NCBI GenBank assembly: GCA_031432545.1
Contig: JAVKGX010000001.1
Location: forward strand, 454,411 to 518,410
Reading direction: 5' to 3'
DNA from: Armatimonadota bacterium
Lineage (GTDB): Bacteria > Sysuimicrobiota > Sysuimicrobiia > Sysuimicrobiales > Sysuimicrobiaceae
DNA: 64,000 nt
Shown: piece by piece, positions 8,906 to 17,189 of the stretch
Position numbering within the stretch: the stretch's first letter is position 1
Layout: every line of letters starts with the position of its first letter
Program-made: the position numbers and the translations under genes
The notes under the pieces: model-generated
Told to the model about the DNA's origin: nothing
Seen by the model: the letters and a program-made list of their open reading frames with translations, nothing else
Databases searched by the model: none

Positions 8906-10057
8906 ATGCGACTTCTGGCCACGGCCCTGGCCGTGGGGATGGTGCTCGTGGGTACCGCGGGGGTGGCGGGGGCGCCTGCGTTCCGCGGGCTGGCGATTTC
9001 GACCCCCTATCCGTCGCAGACCGTGCGGGGAGGCGAGCCGGTCGTGATCAACCTGACGGTGCGCAACTTCGGCCTGCCCCCGCAGGTGGTCAGCCTGCGG
9101 ATGGCCGCGCTCGCGCCCGGCTGGCGCGCGACGTTTTTGGCTGGAGGTCGGGTGGTCAGCGCGGTGTACGTGCTCCCGGACCAGGAAGCCTCGGTGACGC
9201 TGCGGCTGGATCCCCCCTCGGGGCTGCGCACGGGGACACACACGTTCCGGGTGGTGGCCACCGGCCAGCAGGCGAGCGCGGAGTTGCCGCTGCGGCTCAC
9301 GCTGGGTCAGGTGTTGCCGGTGAGGCTCGCGCTGGAGGCCGAACAGCCCGCGGTGCGCGGGCCGGCGACGGCGACGTTCCGCTATCGCGTCCAGATGCGC
9401 AACGAGTCCGACCAGGACCTTCTCGTCCAGTTGAGCGCGCAGGCCCCGCAGCGGTTTCAGGTGACGTTCACGGCGCTGGGCCAGCAGGTCACGAGTGTGC
9501 CGGTCCGGGCCGGTGAGTCGCGGGACATCGACGTCGAGGTGAGCATGCCACAGGAGACGCCGGCCAACACCTACCACATCGAGGTGCGGGCATCGGCCGG
9601 CGATACGCTGGCCTCGGTACGGCTGGCGGCTGAGGTGACCGGGCGGCCGGACCTGCAGATCACCGCACCGGAGGGCCGGCTGTCCGGGCGGGCGTACGCC
9701 GGCCAGGAGACGCCGCTGAAGATCATCGTGAGGAACAACGGCAGCGCGCCGGTCCGCAACCTGACCCTGACGTCGTCGGCACCGTCGGGATGGGACGTGA
9801 GGTTCGATCCGGAGAGGATCGACGAGGTCGCGCCGCGCCAGGAGGTGGAGGTCACCGCGCGGATGCGGCCGTCGCCCCGCGCGATCTCCGGCGACTACAT
9901 GGTGACGATCACGGCCAGCGGGGGCGAGGCTTCGGCGTCCGCCGACTTCCGCATCACGGTCCTCACCCGGACGGTCTGGGGGATCGTCGGCGTCGTGCTC
10001 ATCGCCGCCGCGTTGCTGGTCGTCGGGCAGGCGGTCGCGCGCTATGGGCGGCGGTAA
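8906..10057 (+). CDS. NEW3-domain exported protein with C-terminal membrane anchor
   Basis: This is a 383-residue exported protein. It has a signal peptide (about residues 1-22, cut near AGA/PAF), three Ig-like beta-rich repeats with the 'xxVRNxGxxxxxVxL' pattern of NEW3 (NPCBM-associated) domains, and a single C-terminal helix (VWGIVGVVLIAAALLVVG) followed by Arg residues. It is therefore a cell-surface protein held by its C-terminus. A strong GGAGGTGGAG site precedes ATG 8906. The ABC ATPase starts 28 bases downstream, so this is probably the extracytoplasmic partner of that transporter. Similar NEW3-ABC operons exist in other bacteria, but their cargo is not established. Confidence 0.8.
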   Translation: MRLLATALAVGMVLVGTAGVAGAPAFRGLAISTPYPSQTVRGGEPVVINLTVRNFGLPPQVVSLRMAALAPGWRATFLAGGRVVSAVYVLPDQEASVTLRLDPPSGLRTGTHTFRVVATGQQASAELPLRLTLGQVLPVRLALEAEQPAVRGPATATFRYRVQMRNESDQDLLVQLSAQAPQRFQVTFTALGQQVTSVPVRAGESRDIDVEVSMPQETPANTYHIEVRASAGDTLASVRLAAEVTGRPDLQITAPEGRLSGRAYAGQETPLKIIVRNNGSAPVRNLTLTSSAPSGWDVRFDPERIDEVAPRQEVEVTARMRPSPRAISGDYMVTITASGGEASASADFRITVLTRTVWGIVGVVLIAAALLVVGQAVARYGRR

Positions 10058-10085
10058 CCTTTAGGATCACGGCCCACAGGGACCC

Positions 10086-11042
10086 ATGGACATCGCCATC
10101 CAGACCGAAGGCCTGACCAAACGCTACGGGGACATCACCGCCGTCGAAGATCTCAACCTGTCGCTGCGGCCCGGCGAGGTCTTCGGGCTGCTCGGTCCCA
10201 ACGGATCGGGCAAGACCACGACGATCCTGATGCTGTTGGGTCTCACCGAGCCGACGGCGGGTTCGGCCCGCGTCTTCGGCCACGATCCCCGCCGCGAGCC
10301 TTTGCGCGTGAAGCGGATCGTCGGGTACCTACCGGACTCCGTCGGCTTCTACGACGAGATGACCGCTTGGGAGAACCTGCGCTACACCGCCACCCTCAAC
10401 GGACTGTCGTCGGCCGAAGCGGCCGGCCGGATCGACGAGGTGCTCGACCGCATGGGGCTGGCCGACGTCGCCCACCGCAAGGTCGGCACGTTCTCGCGCG
10501 GGATGAAGCAGCGGCTCGGGCTCGCGGACGTGCTGCTGAAACGGCCGCGCGGCGCGATCCTCGACGAACCGACGCTGGGGCTGGATCCCGAGGCGGCACT
10601 GGAGTTTTTGCACATGATCCGCGCGTTGCGCAGCGACGGGATGGTTGTCCTGCTGGCGTCGCACCTGCTGCACCAGGTGCAGGCAGTTTGCGACCGGGTC
10701 GGGCTGTTTCACCAGGGGCGCATGGTCCTCGAGGGCCGCGTGGACGAGCTGGCCGAGCGTGTGCTGGGCGGTTCGTACCGAATCCGAGTCGAAGCGCGCG
10801 GCGACGACCTCGTCCCGGCGCTGTCCTCGATCCCCGACGTGGTGCGCGTCTACCCCGACGGCGACGGTGTGCTGCACGTCGAGGCGCGCTCGGACTGCCG
10901 TCCCGAGATCGCCCGGCGCGTGGTGCACCGCGGCAGCCTGCTCGGGCTCGCGCTGGAGCGGCCGGGGCTGGACGAGGTCTACGCGCGGTACTTCGCCCAG
11001 CGTCACGAGGCCGCCGGGCACGCGCAGGAGGTCCAGGCGTGA
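10086..11042 (+). CDS. ABC transporter ATP-binding protein (ABC-2 type)
   Basis: This is a 318-residue ATPase of the CcmA/NatA type. It has Walker [10 protein letters not shown] (residues 38-46), a Q-loop region around [13 protein letters not shown], signature FSRGMKQRL, Walker [15 protein letters not shown] and switch His in LLASHLLHQ. The last ~90 residues form a small regulatory domain after the nucleotide-binding domain, as in antibiotic- and Na+-type exporters. The TGA overlaps the GTG start of the permease. It works with the next gene and the NEW3 protein as one operon; the substrate is unknown. Confidence 0.93.
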   Translation: MDIAIQTEGLTKRYGDITAVEDLNLSLRPGEVFGLLGPNGSGKTTTILMLLGLTEPTAGSARVFGHDPRREPLRVKRIVGYLPDSVGFYDEMTAWENLRYTATLNGLSSAEAAGRIDEVLDRMGLADVAHRKVGTFSRGMKQRLGLADVLLKRPRGAILDEPTLGLDPEAALEFLHMIRALRSDGMVVLLASHLLHQVQAVCDRVGLFHQGRMVLEGRVDELAERVLGGSYRIRVEARGDDLVPALSSIPDVVRVYPDGDGVLHVEARSDCRPEIARRVVHRGSLLGLALERPGLDEVYARYFAQRHEAAGHAQEVQA

Positions 11043-12031
11043 CGGTCGACGCCCAACCCGTCTCGCAGGCTGCCCCGGCCAGACGGGAGGGATCTCCGTG
11101 GACCGGCCTGTGGGCGGTCGTCTACAAGGAGATGGCCGACCACCTGTCCAGCGCCCGGATGCAGATCCTCGAGACGTTGATGCTGCTGACCGCTGTCGGG
11201 ACGGTGTACGCCGCCAGCCAGAGCATCCGACAGACGGTGGGCGAAGACCCGTTTTTGTTCTTGCGCCTGTTCACGACCGCGCGCGAACCCCTGCCGTCGT
11301 TCCTCGGGTTCTTGAGCTTTTTGGTTCCCCTGGCCGCCATCGCGATGGGCTTTGACGCGATCAACGGTGAGTACAACCGCCGAACGCTCAGCCGCGTGCT
11401 GTCGCAGCCGATCTACCGCGACGCGCTGCTGCTGGGCAAGTTCTTGGGCGCGCTGTTCACGCTGGGGATCACGCTGGCGGGGCTGTGGTTGGTCGTGACG
11501 GGGATGGGGTTGTTCATCCTGGGTGTCCCGCCGGGCGGGGAGGAGGTGGCCCGCGGGCTGCTGTTCCTGCTGGCCACGCTCGCCTACGCGGGGGTGTGGC
11601 TCGCGCTGGCGATGCTGCTGTCCACCGTGTTCCGGCAGACCGCGACGTCGGCGCTCACCGCGATCGCGGTGTGGATGCTGTTCGCGGTGTTCTGGGACAT
11701 GCTCGCCCAGCTGGTGGCCCAGATCGTGCGGCCCGTGGAGTTCGCGGGCACGGCCGACGAACTGGCGCAGGTACAGATCCGCCTGTGGCTGTCCCGCCTG
11801 TCGCCCAACACACTGTACGCCGAGTCGGTGCTGGCGCTGTTGAACCCCGCGGTGCGCGCCCTGGGGCCTGTGCTGATCACGCAACTGGAGGGCGCGATCC
11901 TCGGCACGCCGCTGCCGCTTGTCCAGAGTCTGTTGATCGCCTGGCCGCAGCTGGTGGCGCTGGTCTCCGCGGTGATCCTGCTGTTCGCGGCCAGCTACGT
12001 CGTCTTCCAGCGGCAGGAAGTCCGGGCGTAG
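11039..12031 (+). CDS. ABC-2 type transporter permease
   Basis: This is a 330-residue membrane protein with about six hydrophobic helices and the ABC2_membrane segment [20 protein letters not shown] (about 105-125), in which a coupling helix follows the second membrane span. The start is GTG 11039, overlapping the ATPase stop (GTGA) and preceded by CAGGAGG. A large outside loop (about residues 215-265) separates the last spans. It forms an exporter with the preceding ATPase. Its stop abuts the convergent cupin stop, with no spacer. Confidence 0.9.
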   Translation: MTVDAQPVSQAAPARREGSPWTGLWAVVYKEMADHLSSARMQILETLMLLTAVGTVYAASQSIRQTVGEDPFLFLRLFTTAREPLPSFLGFLSFLVPLAAIAMGFDAINGEYNRRTLSRVLSQPIYRDALLLGKFLGALFTLGITLAGLWLVVTGMGLFILGVPPGGEEVARGLLFLLATLAYAGVWLALAMLLSTVFRQTATSALTAIAVWMLFAVFWDMLAQLVAQIVRPVEFAGTADELAQVQIRLWLSRLSPNTLYAESVLALLNPAVRALGPVLITQLEGAILGTPLPLVQSLLIAWPQLVALVSAVILLFAASYVVFQRQEVRA

Positions 12032-12400
12032 CTACTCCAGCCACTCCGTCGGGTAGCTGGGCGTGCGCGGCACCACGCAGAGGAACTCGACTGGCTCGGT
12101 GCCGTGGTTCTCGTACCAGTGCGGGGTCCCGGCAGGGATGAACACCGCGTCACCCGCGGACACCTCGCGCACCTCGCCGCCGATCCCCAGGCGCATCCGA
12201 CCGGAGAGGACGTACTGCTCGTGCTCGATCGTCGGATGGCGGTGCTTGGGGATGCGGCCGCCTGGCTGGATCGTGAACTTCCGCGTGACGAAGTGGGGTG
12301 CGTGGTCGTCGGGTCCGATGAGGACCCGCATCACCGCACCGTCGGCCCGCTCCACCGGGCGCGGGGGGACGTCTTTGGCCGGCCGGATCACGCCGCTCAC
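12032..12400 (-). CDS. Cupin-domain protein
   Basis: This is a small single-domain cupin of 122 residues. The metal-binding motif 1 reads PKHRHPTIEHEQYVLSGR and motif 2 reads GDAVFIPAGTPHWYEN. Together these supply three histidines and a glutamate, so a bound metal is likely. Stand-alone cupins of this size act as isomerases, dioxygenases or sensors, and no specific function is supported. The GTG at 12400 lies six bases after a perfect TATAAT on the minus strand and has no Shine-Dalgarno sequence, suggesting a leaderless transcript. The promoter overlaps the end of the upstream lgt gene. Confidence 0.85.
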   Translation of the reverse strand: MSGVIRPAKDVPPRPVERADGAVMRVLIGPDDHAPHFVTRKFTIQPGGRIPKHRHPTIEHEQYVLSGRMRLGIGGEVREVSAGDAVFIPAGTPHWYENHGTEPVEFLCVVPRTPSYPTEWLE

Positions 12401-12406
12401 ACTTCG

Positions 12407-12412
12407 ATTATA
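12407..12412 (-). promoter_or_regulatory. -10 element of the cupin gene, leaderless arrangement
   Basis: TATAAT on the minus strand, six bases before the GTG start of the cupin gene. No -35 hexamer is obvious. The spacing puts the transcription start at or next to the GTG. Confidence 0.5.
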
Positions 12413-13142
12413 GTTGGTGGCGCCCCCTCCACAGGAACCACGCGCCGACGGCGATCAGCGCAAGCGCCGCGATCTGCCCCAGCGCCAGAAAGCCGACGGT
12501 GCGCTCTTCGGAACGCAGCAGGTCCAGCAGGAAGCGGACGACGGACATCCACACGATCGTCTGCCAGAAGATTTGACCGGAAAAGCGGCGCACGCCCACC
12601 CAGTGCTGTACCACGAAGAACAAAACCGCCGACGTCACCATCTCGTACAGCTGCAGCGGGTGGCGCGGTCCGCCGGGCACGCCCGGGAAGAGCAGACCCC
12701 AGGGCAGAGAGGTGGGATCCCCGTACAGTTCGCCGTTCATCAGGTTGCCGAAGCGCACGAAGACATTGGCCGCGGGGATCCACGTCGCGCACATGTCCGC
12801 CAGCGTCCACGGCGACATCCCACTTTGCCGACCCACCCGCCACAGGTACAGCAGTCCCGCCGCGATCGCTCCGTGCGAGGAGAGGCCGCCCCGGTCCACG
12901 CGGAGGATCTCGAGGGGGTCGGCGACGTATGGCCCGGGATGCGACAGGACGTACCCCAGCCGCGCCCCGACGAACAGCCAGACGATGAGGGGGACGGCGA
13001 TGCGGTCGACGAGATCGGATGGGACGCCGAGGCGCGGGCCCATCCGTTGTGACAGCCAGATGCCTGTGAGGATCGACAGCGCCATCATCAATCCGTACCA
13101 GCGGATGGCGAGCGGCCCGATCTCGACGATCACCGGCTGCAC
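12408..13142 (-). CDS. lgt: Prolipoprotein diacylglyceryl transferase
   Basis: Lgt transfers diacylglycerol from phosphatidylglycerol to the lipobox cysteine of prolipoproteins in the inner membrane. The 244-residue protein has about seven membrane helices and the family motifs: RGGLSSHGAI with the essential His, RFGNLMNGELYG, and RHPLQLYEM. I chose GTG 13142 (QPVIVEIG...), which starts just before the first conserved segment. A GGAG is present but very close, and GTG 13133 is an alternative. A longer ATG start at 13184 would add 14 Arg-rich residues. Lipoproteins such as the one at 45354 would be its clients. Confidence 0.92.
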   Translation of the reverse strand: MQPVIVEIGPLAIRWYGLMMALSILTGIWLSQRMGPRLGVPSDLVDRIAVPLIVWLFVGARLGYVLSHPGPYVADPLEILRVDRGGLSSHGAIAAGLLYLWRVGRQSGMSPWTLADMCATWIPAANVFVRFGNLMNGELYGDPTSLPWGLLFPGVPGGPRHPLQLYEMVTSAVLFFVVQHWVGVRRFSGQIFWQTIVWMSVVRFLLDLLRSEERTVGFLALGQIAALALIAVGAWFLWRGRHQL

Positions 13143-13177
13143 GGCTCCTATCGTACCGCGCCGCGGCCGTCGTGCGC

Positions 13178-13206
13178 TTGACACGCGGTGGGGCAGATGC
13201 TACGTT
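13178..13206 (+). promoter_or_regulatory. Sigma-70-type promoter of the SAM-riboswitch operon
   Basis: A TTGACA at 13178-13183 and TACGTT at 13201-13206 are separated by exactly 17 bases. It lies 23 bases before the riboswitch P1 stem and drives thrB and the downstream genes. Confidence 0.8.
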
Positions 13207-13229
13207 CGGTGTCAACAATCGAATAGCGA

Positions 13230-13339
13230 CCTTATCCAGAGTGGGCGAGGGACGGGCCCGACGACCCCCGGCAACCTGCGGCGCCGCGCTGGCGCGGCAA
13301 GGTGCCAACTCCCGCGGAACGCAATTCCGAGAGATAAGG
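13230..13339 (+). ncRNA. SAM-I (S-box) riboswitch
   Basis: This matches the S-box aptamer in order. The P1 5' strand CCTTATC is at 13230-13236. The AGAGTGGGCGAGGGAC-type P2 start follows. Then come GGGCCCGACGACCCCCGGCAACC (read in pieces: GGCCCGA and CGGCAACC), a P3 hairpin with a GCGCCGCGC arm, GGTGCCAACTCC, and a P1 3' strand GATAAGG at 13333-13339 that pairs with the 5' strand. The class binds S-adenosylmethionine and shuts off transcription. A terminator hairpin follows within 10 bases. The regulated genes are thrB and a threonine-synthase-like gene, which is unusual for this class. Confidence 0.92.
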
Positions 13340-13348
13340 GCGAGGTGG

Positions 13349-13380
13349 AGCCCTCCGAGGAATTGGGGGGCTTTTGTTTT
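13349..13380 (+). terminator. Riboswitch-controlled intrinsic terminator
   Basis: AGCCCTCC (13349-13356) pairs with GGGGGGCT (13365-13372) and is followed by TTTGTTTT. It sits between the SAM aptamer and thrB, as expected for transcriptional attenuation. With SAM bound, P1 and this hairpin form and thrB is not transcribed. Confidence 0.85.
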
Positions 13381-13412
13381 GGGTATGCGCGACGCGGGTT
13401 GGAGGACGGCGG

Positions 13413-14351
13413 GTGAACGACTTCGTGCGCGTGCGGGTTCCTGCGACGGTGGCCAACCTCGGGCCTGGGTTCGACGCCGTAGGTCTAGCGCTTCGCCTGT
13501 ACAACACCGTCGAGGTGTCGGCCGCCGACCGTGCGGAGGTCATCGTCATGGGCGAGGGTTCCGAGCAGCTGCCCACCGACGCCACGAACCTGGTCTACGC
13601 GGCCGCGCAGGAGGTCGCGCGCCGGGCCGGACGCCCGGACGTTCGATTCGCCCTGCGGTGCCGCAACGGCATCCCGCTGAGGCGCGGCCTGGGCAGCAGC
13701 GCCGCCGCCCGGATCGCGGGGATCGTGGGCGCCAACCGCCTGCTGGGCGGGCCGCTGGACGTACGCGGGATCGCACAGCTCGCGTGCGACCTGGAGGGGC
13801 ACCCGGACAACGTCATGGCGGCGATCACGGGCGGGCTGGCGGTCGTCGCGCGACGGGCCGAGGGGCTGCGGTGGATCCGGCTGATCCCGGCCGCGCTCCC
13901 CGGGGTGGTCGTCGCGGTCCCCGATCTGCCGGTCGACACGGCACACGCGCGCGCTTGCCTGCCGTCCGCGGTGGCCCTGCCGGACGCGGTGTTCAACGTG
14001 TCCCGCGCCGCGCTGCTCGTCGCCGCGCTGTCGGCTGGGAGGTGGGATCTGCTGGACGTCGCGATGGAGGACCGCATCCACCAGCCGTATCGCGCGCATC
14101 TCATCCCCGGTCTGGACGAGGTGCTGGAGGCGGCGCGCCAGGCCGGCGCGTTCGGTGCTGCGCTCAGCGGCGCCGGGTCCGCGGTCATCGGGTTGGCACC
14201 GCAGAGCGCAATACGTGCGGTCGGTGACGCGATGGTCGACGTCTTCGTCCGCCACGGGGTGGCGGCCCGCGCCGTCTTCACCGAGATCGACCTGGGCGGC
14301 ACGGCGGTGGAAGCCGACGGCGTCTACCGACCGCTGATCTCCGAAGCTTGA
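13413..14351 (+). CDS. thrB: Homoserine kinase
   Basis: This is a GHMP kinase of 312 residues that phosphorylates L-homoserine to O-phosphohomoserine. It carries VPATVANLGPGFDAVGLAL at the N-terminus (homoserine kinase signature), the ATP-binding IPLRRGLGSSAAA near residue 90, and the C-terminal AALSGAGSAVIGL glycine motif. GTG 13413 has GGAGG eight bases before it. The gene is the first after a SAM riboswitch and terminator. The next gene consumes its product. Regulation by SAM rather than threonine is the odd feature. Confidence 0.92.
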   Translation: MNDFVRVRVPATVANLGPGFDAVGLALRLYNTVEVSAADRAEVIVMGEGSEQLPTDATNLVYAAAQEVARRAGRPDVRFALRCRNGIPLRRGLGSSAAARIAGIVGANRLLGGPLDVRGIAQLACDLEGHPDNVMAAITGGLAVVARRAEGLRWIRLIPAALPGVVVAVPDLPVDTAHARACLPSAVALPDAVFNVSRAALLVAALSAGRWDLLDVAMEDRIHQPYRAHLIPGLDEVLEAARQAGAFGAALSGAGSAVIGLAPQSAIRAVGDAMVDVFVRHGVAARAVFTEIDLGGTAVEADGVYRPLISEA

Positions 14352-14372
14352 TCTTTCACCTGGAGGTAGCCG

Positions 14373-15599
14373 ATGGGGAGCGTCACGCACCTGCGATGTC
14401 GAGCGTGCGGCGCGGGGTACGAAGTGGGTCCGGACTACGTCTGCTCGGAGTGTTTCGGGCCACTGGAGGTCGCCTACGACCCCAGCCGGGTGGCGCGCGA
14501 GGCCACGCGAGAGCGGATTGTGTCGGGCCCTCCGACCCTGTGGCGCTACCGTGCGCTGCTGCCCGCCGAGCCGCCCGACGACGACATCCGTGTGGGCTTC
14601 ACGCCGCTGCTGCCGGCGCGCCGGCTCGGGGAACGTCTGGGGTTGCGGGGCCTGTTCATCAAGAACGACACCATCAACCCGACCTGGTCGTTCAAAGACC
14701 GCGTCGTCGCGCTCGCGGTGGCCGCCGCACGCCGTTTCGGTTTCGGCGTCCTGGCCTGCGCGTCCACGGGCAACCTGGCCAACGCCGTGGCCGCGCACGC
14801 GGCGCGGGCCGGTCTGCGTGCCGTGGTCTTCGTTCCGCAGGGATTGGAGGCGGGCAAGGTGGCGGCCAGCGCGGCGTACGGCGCGACGATCGTCGAGGTG
14901 GAGGGGACCTACGACGACGTCAACCGCCTGTGCACCGAGATCGCGGGAGAGCATCCGTGGGCGTTCGCCAACGTCAACGTCCGCCCGTTCTACTCCGAGG
15001 GGTGCAAGACGCTGGCGTTCGAGGTGGTCGAGCAACTGGGTTGGCGCCTGCCGGATCACGTCGTCGTCCCCGTGGCCTCCGGCAACCTGCTGGTGAAGAC
15101 GGAGAAGGCATTCGGCGAGTGGATCCGCCTTGGCCTCGTCGAGGGGGCGATGCCGCACCTGCATGGTGCCCAGGCGGCCGGGTGCGCGCCGGTGGCGACG
15201 GCGTTTCGCCAGGGCGCAGAACACGTCCGGCCCGTGCGGCCCAACACGATCGCGAAGTCGCTGGCGATCGGCAATCCCGCCGACGGGGCATACGCCCTGC
15301 AGGCCGTTCGCCGCACCGGGGGCGTCGTCGAGTCGGTCACCGACGAGGAGATCGTAGGAGGCATCCGGCTGCTCGCCGAGACGGAGGGGATCTTCGCCGA
15401 GACGGCGGGCGGGGTGACCGTGGCCGTTGTGAAGAGGCTCGCGGAGTCCGGGGTGTTCGCGCCGGACGACACAGTGGTCGCATTCGTCACCGGAGGCGGG
15501 CTGAAGACGGTGGACGCGGTCGCCTCGGGGTTGCCGCCGACAATCCGCGTCCGCGCGTCGCTACGCGAGTTCGAACGGCAGGTGCTGGCGGCCGTCTGA
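14373..15599 (+). CDS. thrC: Threonine synthase-like PLP enzyme
   Basis: This is a 408-residue fold-type II PLP enzyme of the threonine synthase family, which turns O-phosphohomoserine into threonine. An N-terminal zinc-ribbon-like segment has Cys pairs C-x2-C (LRCRACGAGYE) and VCSECFGPLE. The PLP lysine lies in PTWSFKDR (about residue 107). ACASTGNLANAVAAHA and ASGNLLVK bind PLP phosphate and substrate. ATG 14373 follows TGGAGG. Because the operon is under a SAM riboswitch, an alternative is a homologue that makes homocysteine from O-phosphohomoserine, in which case thrC would be the wrong name. Sequence alone does not separate these two options. Confidence 0.82.
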   Translation: MGSVTHLRCRACGAGYEVGPDYVCSECFGPLEVAYDPSRVAREATRERIVSGPPTLWRYRALLPAEPPDDDIRVGFTPLLPARRLGERLGLRGLFIKNDTINPTWSFKDRVVALAVAAARRFGFGVLACASTGNLANAVAAHAARAGLRAVVFVPQGLEAGKVAASAAYGATIVEVEGTYDDVNRLCTEIAGEHPWAFANVNVRPFYSEGCKTLAFEVVEQLGWRLPDHVVVPVASGNLLVKTEKAFGEWIRLGLVEGAMPHLHGAQAAGCAPVATAFRQGAEHVRPVRPNTIAKSLAIGNPADGAYALQAVRRTGGVVESVTDEEIVGGIRLLAETEGIFAETAGGVTVAVVKRLAESGVFAPDDTVVAFVTGGGLKTVDAVASGLPPTIRVRASLREFERQVLAAV

Positions 15600-15682
15600 G
15601 ACGACAGGGAAAGGAAAGCGAACCGAGAAGACACAGCCGGAGGGCGTGCGGGCCGTCCCACGCTGCGGGCAGGGGGTGTCGC

Positions 15683-16141
15683 GTGAGCCTGGTGATCGAA
15701 CCGGCCAAACCCCACGACGAACCGGAGATCCAGCGCCTGATCAGGTCGGTGCTGGCGGAGTTCGGGCTGCCGTACGACACGGCCACCGCGGCCGAGCTCA
15801 CCGGCATCGAGGAGCAGTACCGGCCGCCGCGGTCGGTCTTCTTCGTCGCCCGCATGGACGGTCGGATCATCGGAACCACCGGCGTGAAGGAGGCCGGCGA
15901 GGGCAAGGCGATCCTCAAGCACCAGTACGTGCACGCGGACTACCGGCGCAAGGGCATCGGCGCCAAGCTGCTGGACGCTGCGCTCGTCTACTGCCGCGTT
16001 CTCGGTTACCGGGAAGTCGAACTCGACACCGCGGCGTGGATGCAGCAGGCCCAGCGCCTGTATCGGTCGCGCGGGTTCCGGGAGACCGGCCGCGACGAGT
16101 CGGGCGTCCACTTCCGCCTCGCTCTGGCCCGGTCGCCGTGA
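15683..16141 (+). CDS. GNAT family N-acetyltransferase
   Basis: This is a 152-residue GNAT acetyltransferase. Motif A reads VHADYRRKGIGAKLL (about residues 83-97) with the acetyl-CoA Q/RxxGxG/A loop, and motif B follows in CRVLGYREVELDTA. The acceptor is unknown. The start is GTG 15683 after a G-rich site. A second V codon two residues on could also serve. The TGA overlaps the GTG of the uracil-DNA glycosylase gene. It lies 83 bases after the threonine-synthase-like gene and may be co-transcribed. Confidence 0.83.
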   Translation: MSLVIEPAKPHDEPEIQRLIRSVLAEFGLPYDTATAAELTGIEEQYRPPRSVFFVARMDGRIIGTTGVKEAGEGKAILKHQYVHADYRRKGIGAKLLDAALVYCRVLGYREVELDTAAWMQQAQRLYRSRGFRETGRDESGVHFRLALARSP

Positions 16142-17031
16142 GCGCTGCGCCGTCTCCCGCCGAGGTTCTGGAACGCATCGCCGAACAGATCCGATCCTGT
16201 ACGATCTGTCCTTTGTCTCACAGCCGCTCGCAGGCGGTGCCCGGTGAGGGCCCTCCCGACGCGCCGGTGTTGTTCGTCGGCGAGGGGCCCGGATCGGAAG
16301 AAGACGCCCAGGGGCGGCCGTTCGTGGGTGCTGCGGGTCGCCTGCTCGACAAGCTCCTGTCAGGCATCCGAATGCCGCGCACCAAGGTCTTCATCACGAA
16401 CACCGTGCGCTGCCGGCCGCCGGGCAACCGGACGCCCACGCCCGACGAGGTTGCGGCCTGCCTGCCCTACCTGATCCGCCAGATGGCCGTGCTGCGGCCG
16501 AGGGTCGTCTGCCTGCTGGGGGGCACCGCGACCGCCGCGCTGCTGGGCGCAGACCGGAAGATCGGTCGCATCCGCGGCAGGGCGATCCGCGAGGCCGGCC
16601 GCTGGTTCTTCGCCACCTATCACCCCGCGGCGGCGCTGCGCAGCAGTGGACTGGGGGAGATCCTACAGGACGACTTCCGCCGGTTGCGGCGGCTGGTGGA
16701 CGTAGAGTGGGGGACGGCGGATCCGGCGCGCTGGAACCCGGGCGCGCTGCATAAGATCTTCGCCTCTTTGGAGCCCAGGGAGCCGGTCGAGATCTCCGGC
16801 GACGGAGCCGTGCGGCTGACGTGGGAAGTCGGCGGGGTGCACCCGGTGTTTCGCACCGAATCCGCTCTGGCGGAGCTGGGGCGCAGATTCGTCTTGCGCC
16901 GGCGGAGGCTGCCCGCGCAGACCGAAGTCGAGTGGATCTCCTTCGAGATCGTCGACGCCTCGGGACGCCGTACAAACGCCGACTCCGACGCGGCTGCCCA
17001 CCTGCAGGGGGAGTTGCGGATCCGCGCCTGA
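16138..17031 (+). CDS. Family 4 uracil-DNA glycosylase with C-terminal extension
   Basis: This enzyme removes uracil from DNA and starts base excision repair. The protein is 297 residues. Residues 1-190 match family 4 UDG: the iron-sulfur cysteines C21, C24, C92 and C108 (C-x2-C and C-x15-C spacing), catalytic motif GEGPGSEED (48-56), NTVRCRPPGNR (88-98) and YHPAA (161-165). Family members normally end near residue 200. Here about 100 further residues follow (WGTADPARW... to ...GELRIRA), and I do not recognise this domain. GTG 16138 overlaps the GNAT stop. The glycosylase part is firm; the role of the extension is unknown. Confidence 0.9.
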   Translation: MSAAPSPAEVLERIAEQIRSCTICPLSHSRSQAVPGEGPPDAPVLFVGEGPGSEEDAQGRPFVGAAGRLLDKLLSGIRMPRTKVFITNTVRCRPPGNRTPTPDEVAACLPYLIRQMAVLRPRVVCLLGGTATAALLGADRKIGRIRGRAIREAGRWFFATYHPAAALRSSGLGEILQDDFRRLRRLVDVEWGTADPARWNPGALHKIFASLEPREPVEISGDGAVRLTWEVGGVHPVFRTESALAELGRRFVLRRRRLPAQTEVEWISFEIVDASGRRTNADSDAAAHLQGELRIRA

Positions 17032-17073
17032 TGCGGGCAGGGGACGGCCGAACAAGGATCGAACGTGCAACCC

Positions 17074-17130
17074 GACGGCGACGGAGTCCGCCGCAAGGGC
17101 GCCGCACGTAGACCGACGACTTCTCCTGAC
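17074..17130 (+). ncRNA. Fluoride (crcB-type) riboswitch
   Basis: The core hairpin GGCGACGGAGTCCGCC (17077-17092) is followed by an AA, a second GC-rich arm, and the 3' segment GACGACTTCTCCTG (17115-17128). The GGAGTC loop can pair with GACTTC to make the pseudoknot of the crcB motif. A terminator hairpin and the crcB gene follow directly, which is the classic fluoride-sensing arrangement. The match is by eye. Confidence 0.78.
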
Positions 17131-17162
17131 TGCTCTCGTTGTCGGTGGGAGCTTGCTTTTTT
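17131..17162 (+). terminator. Intrinsic terminator in the crcB leader
   Basis: GCTCTC (17132-17137) pairs with GGGAGC (17147-17152) and is followed by TTGCTTTTTT. It lies between the fluoride aptamer and crcB. It is probably the expression platform: without fluoride transcription stops, and with fluoride it reads through. Confidence 0.78.
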
Positions 17163-17189
17163 GGGGGGACCTATCGCCCGGAGGTCTGC

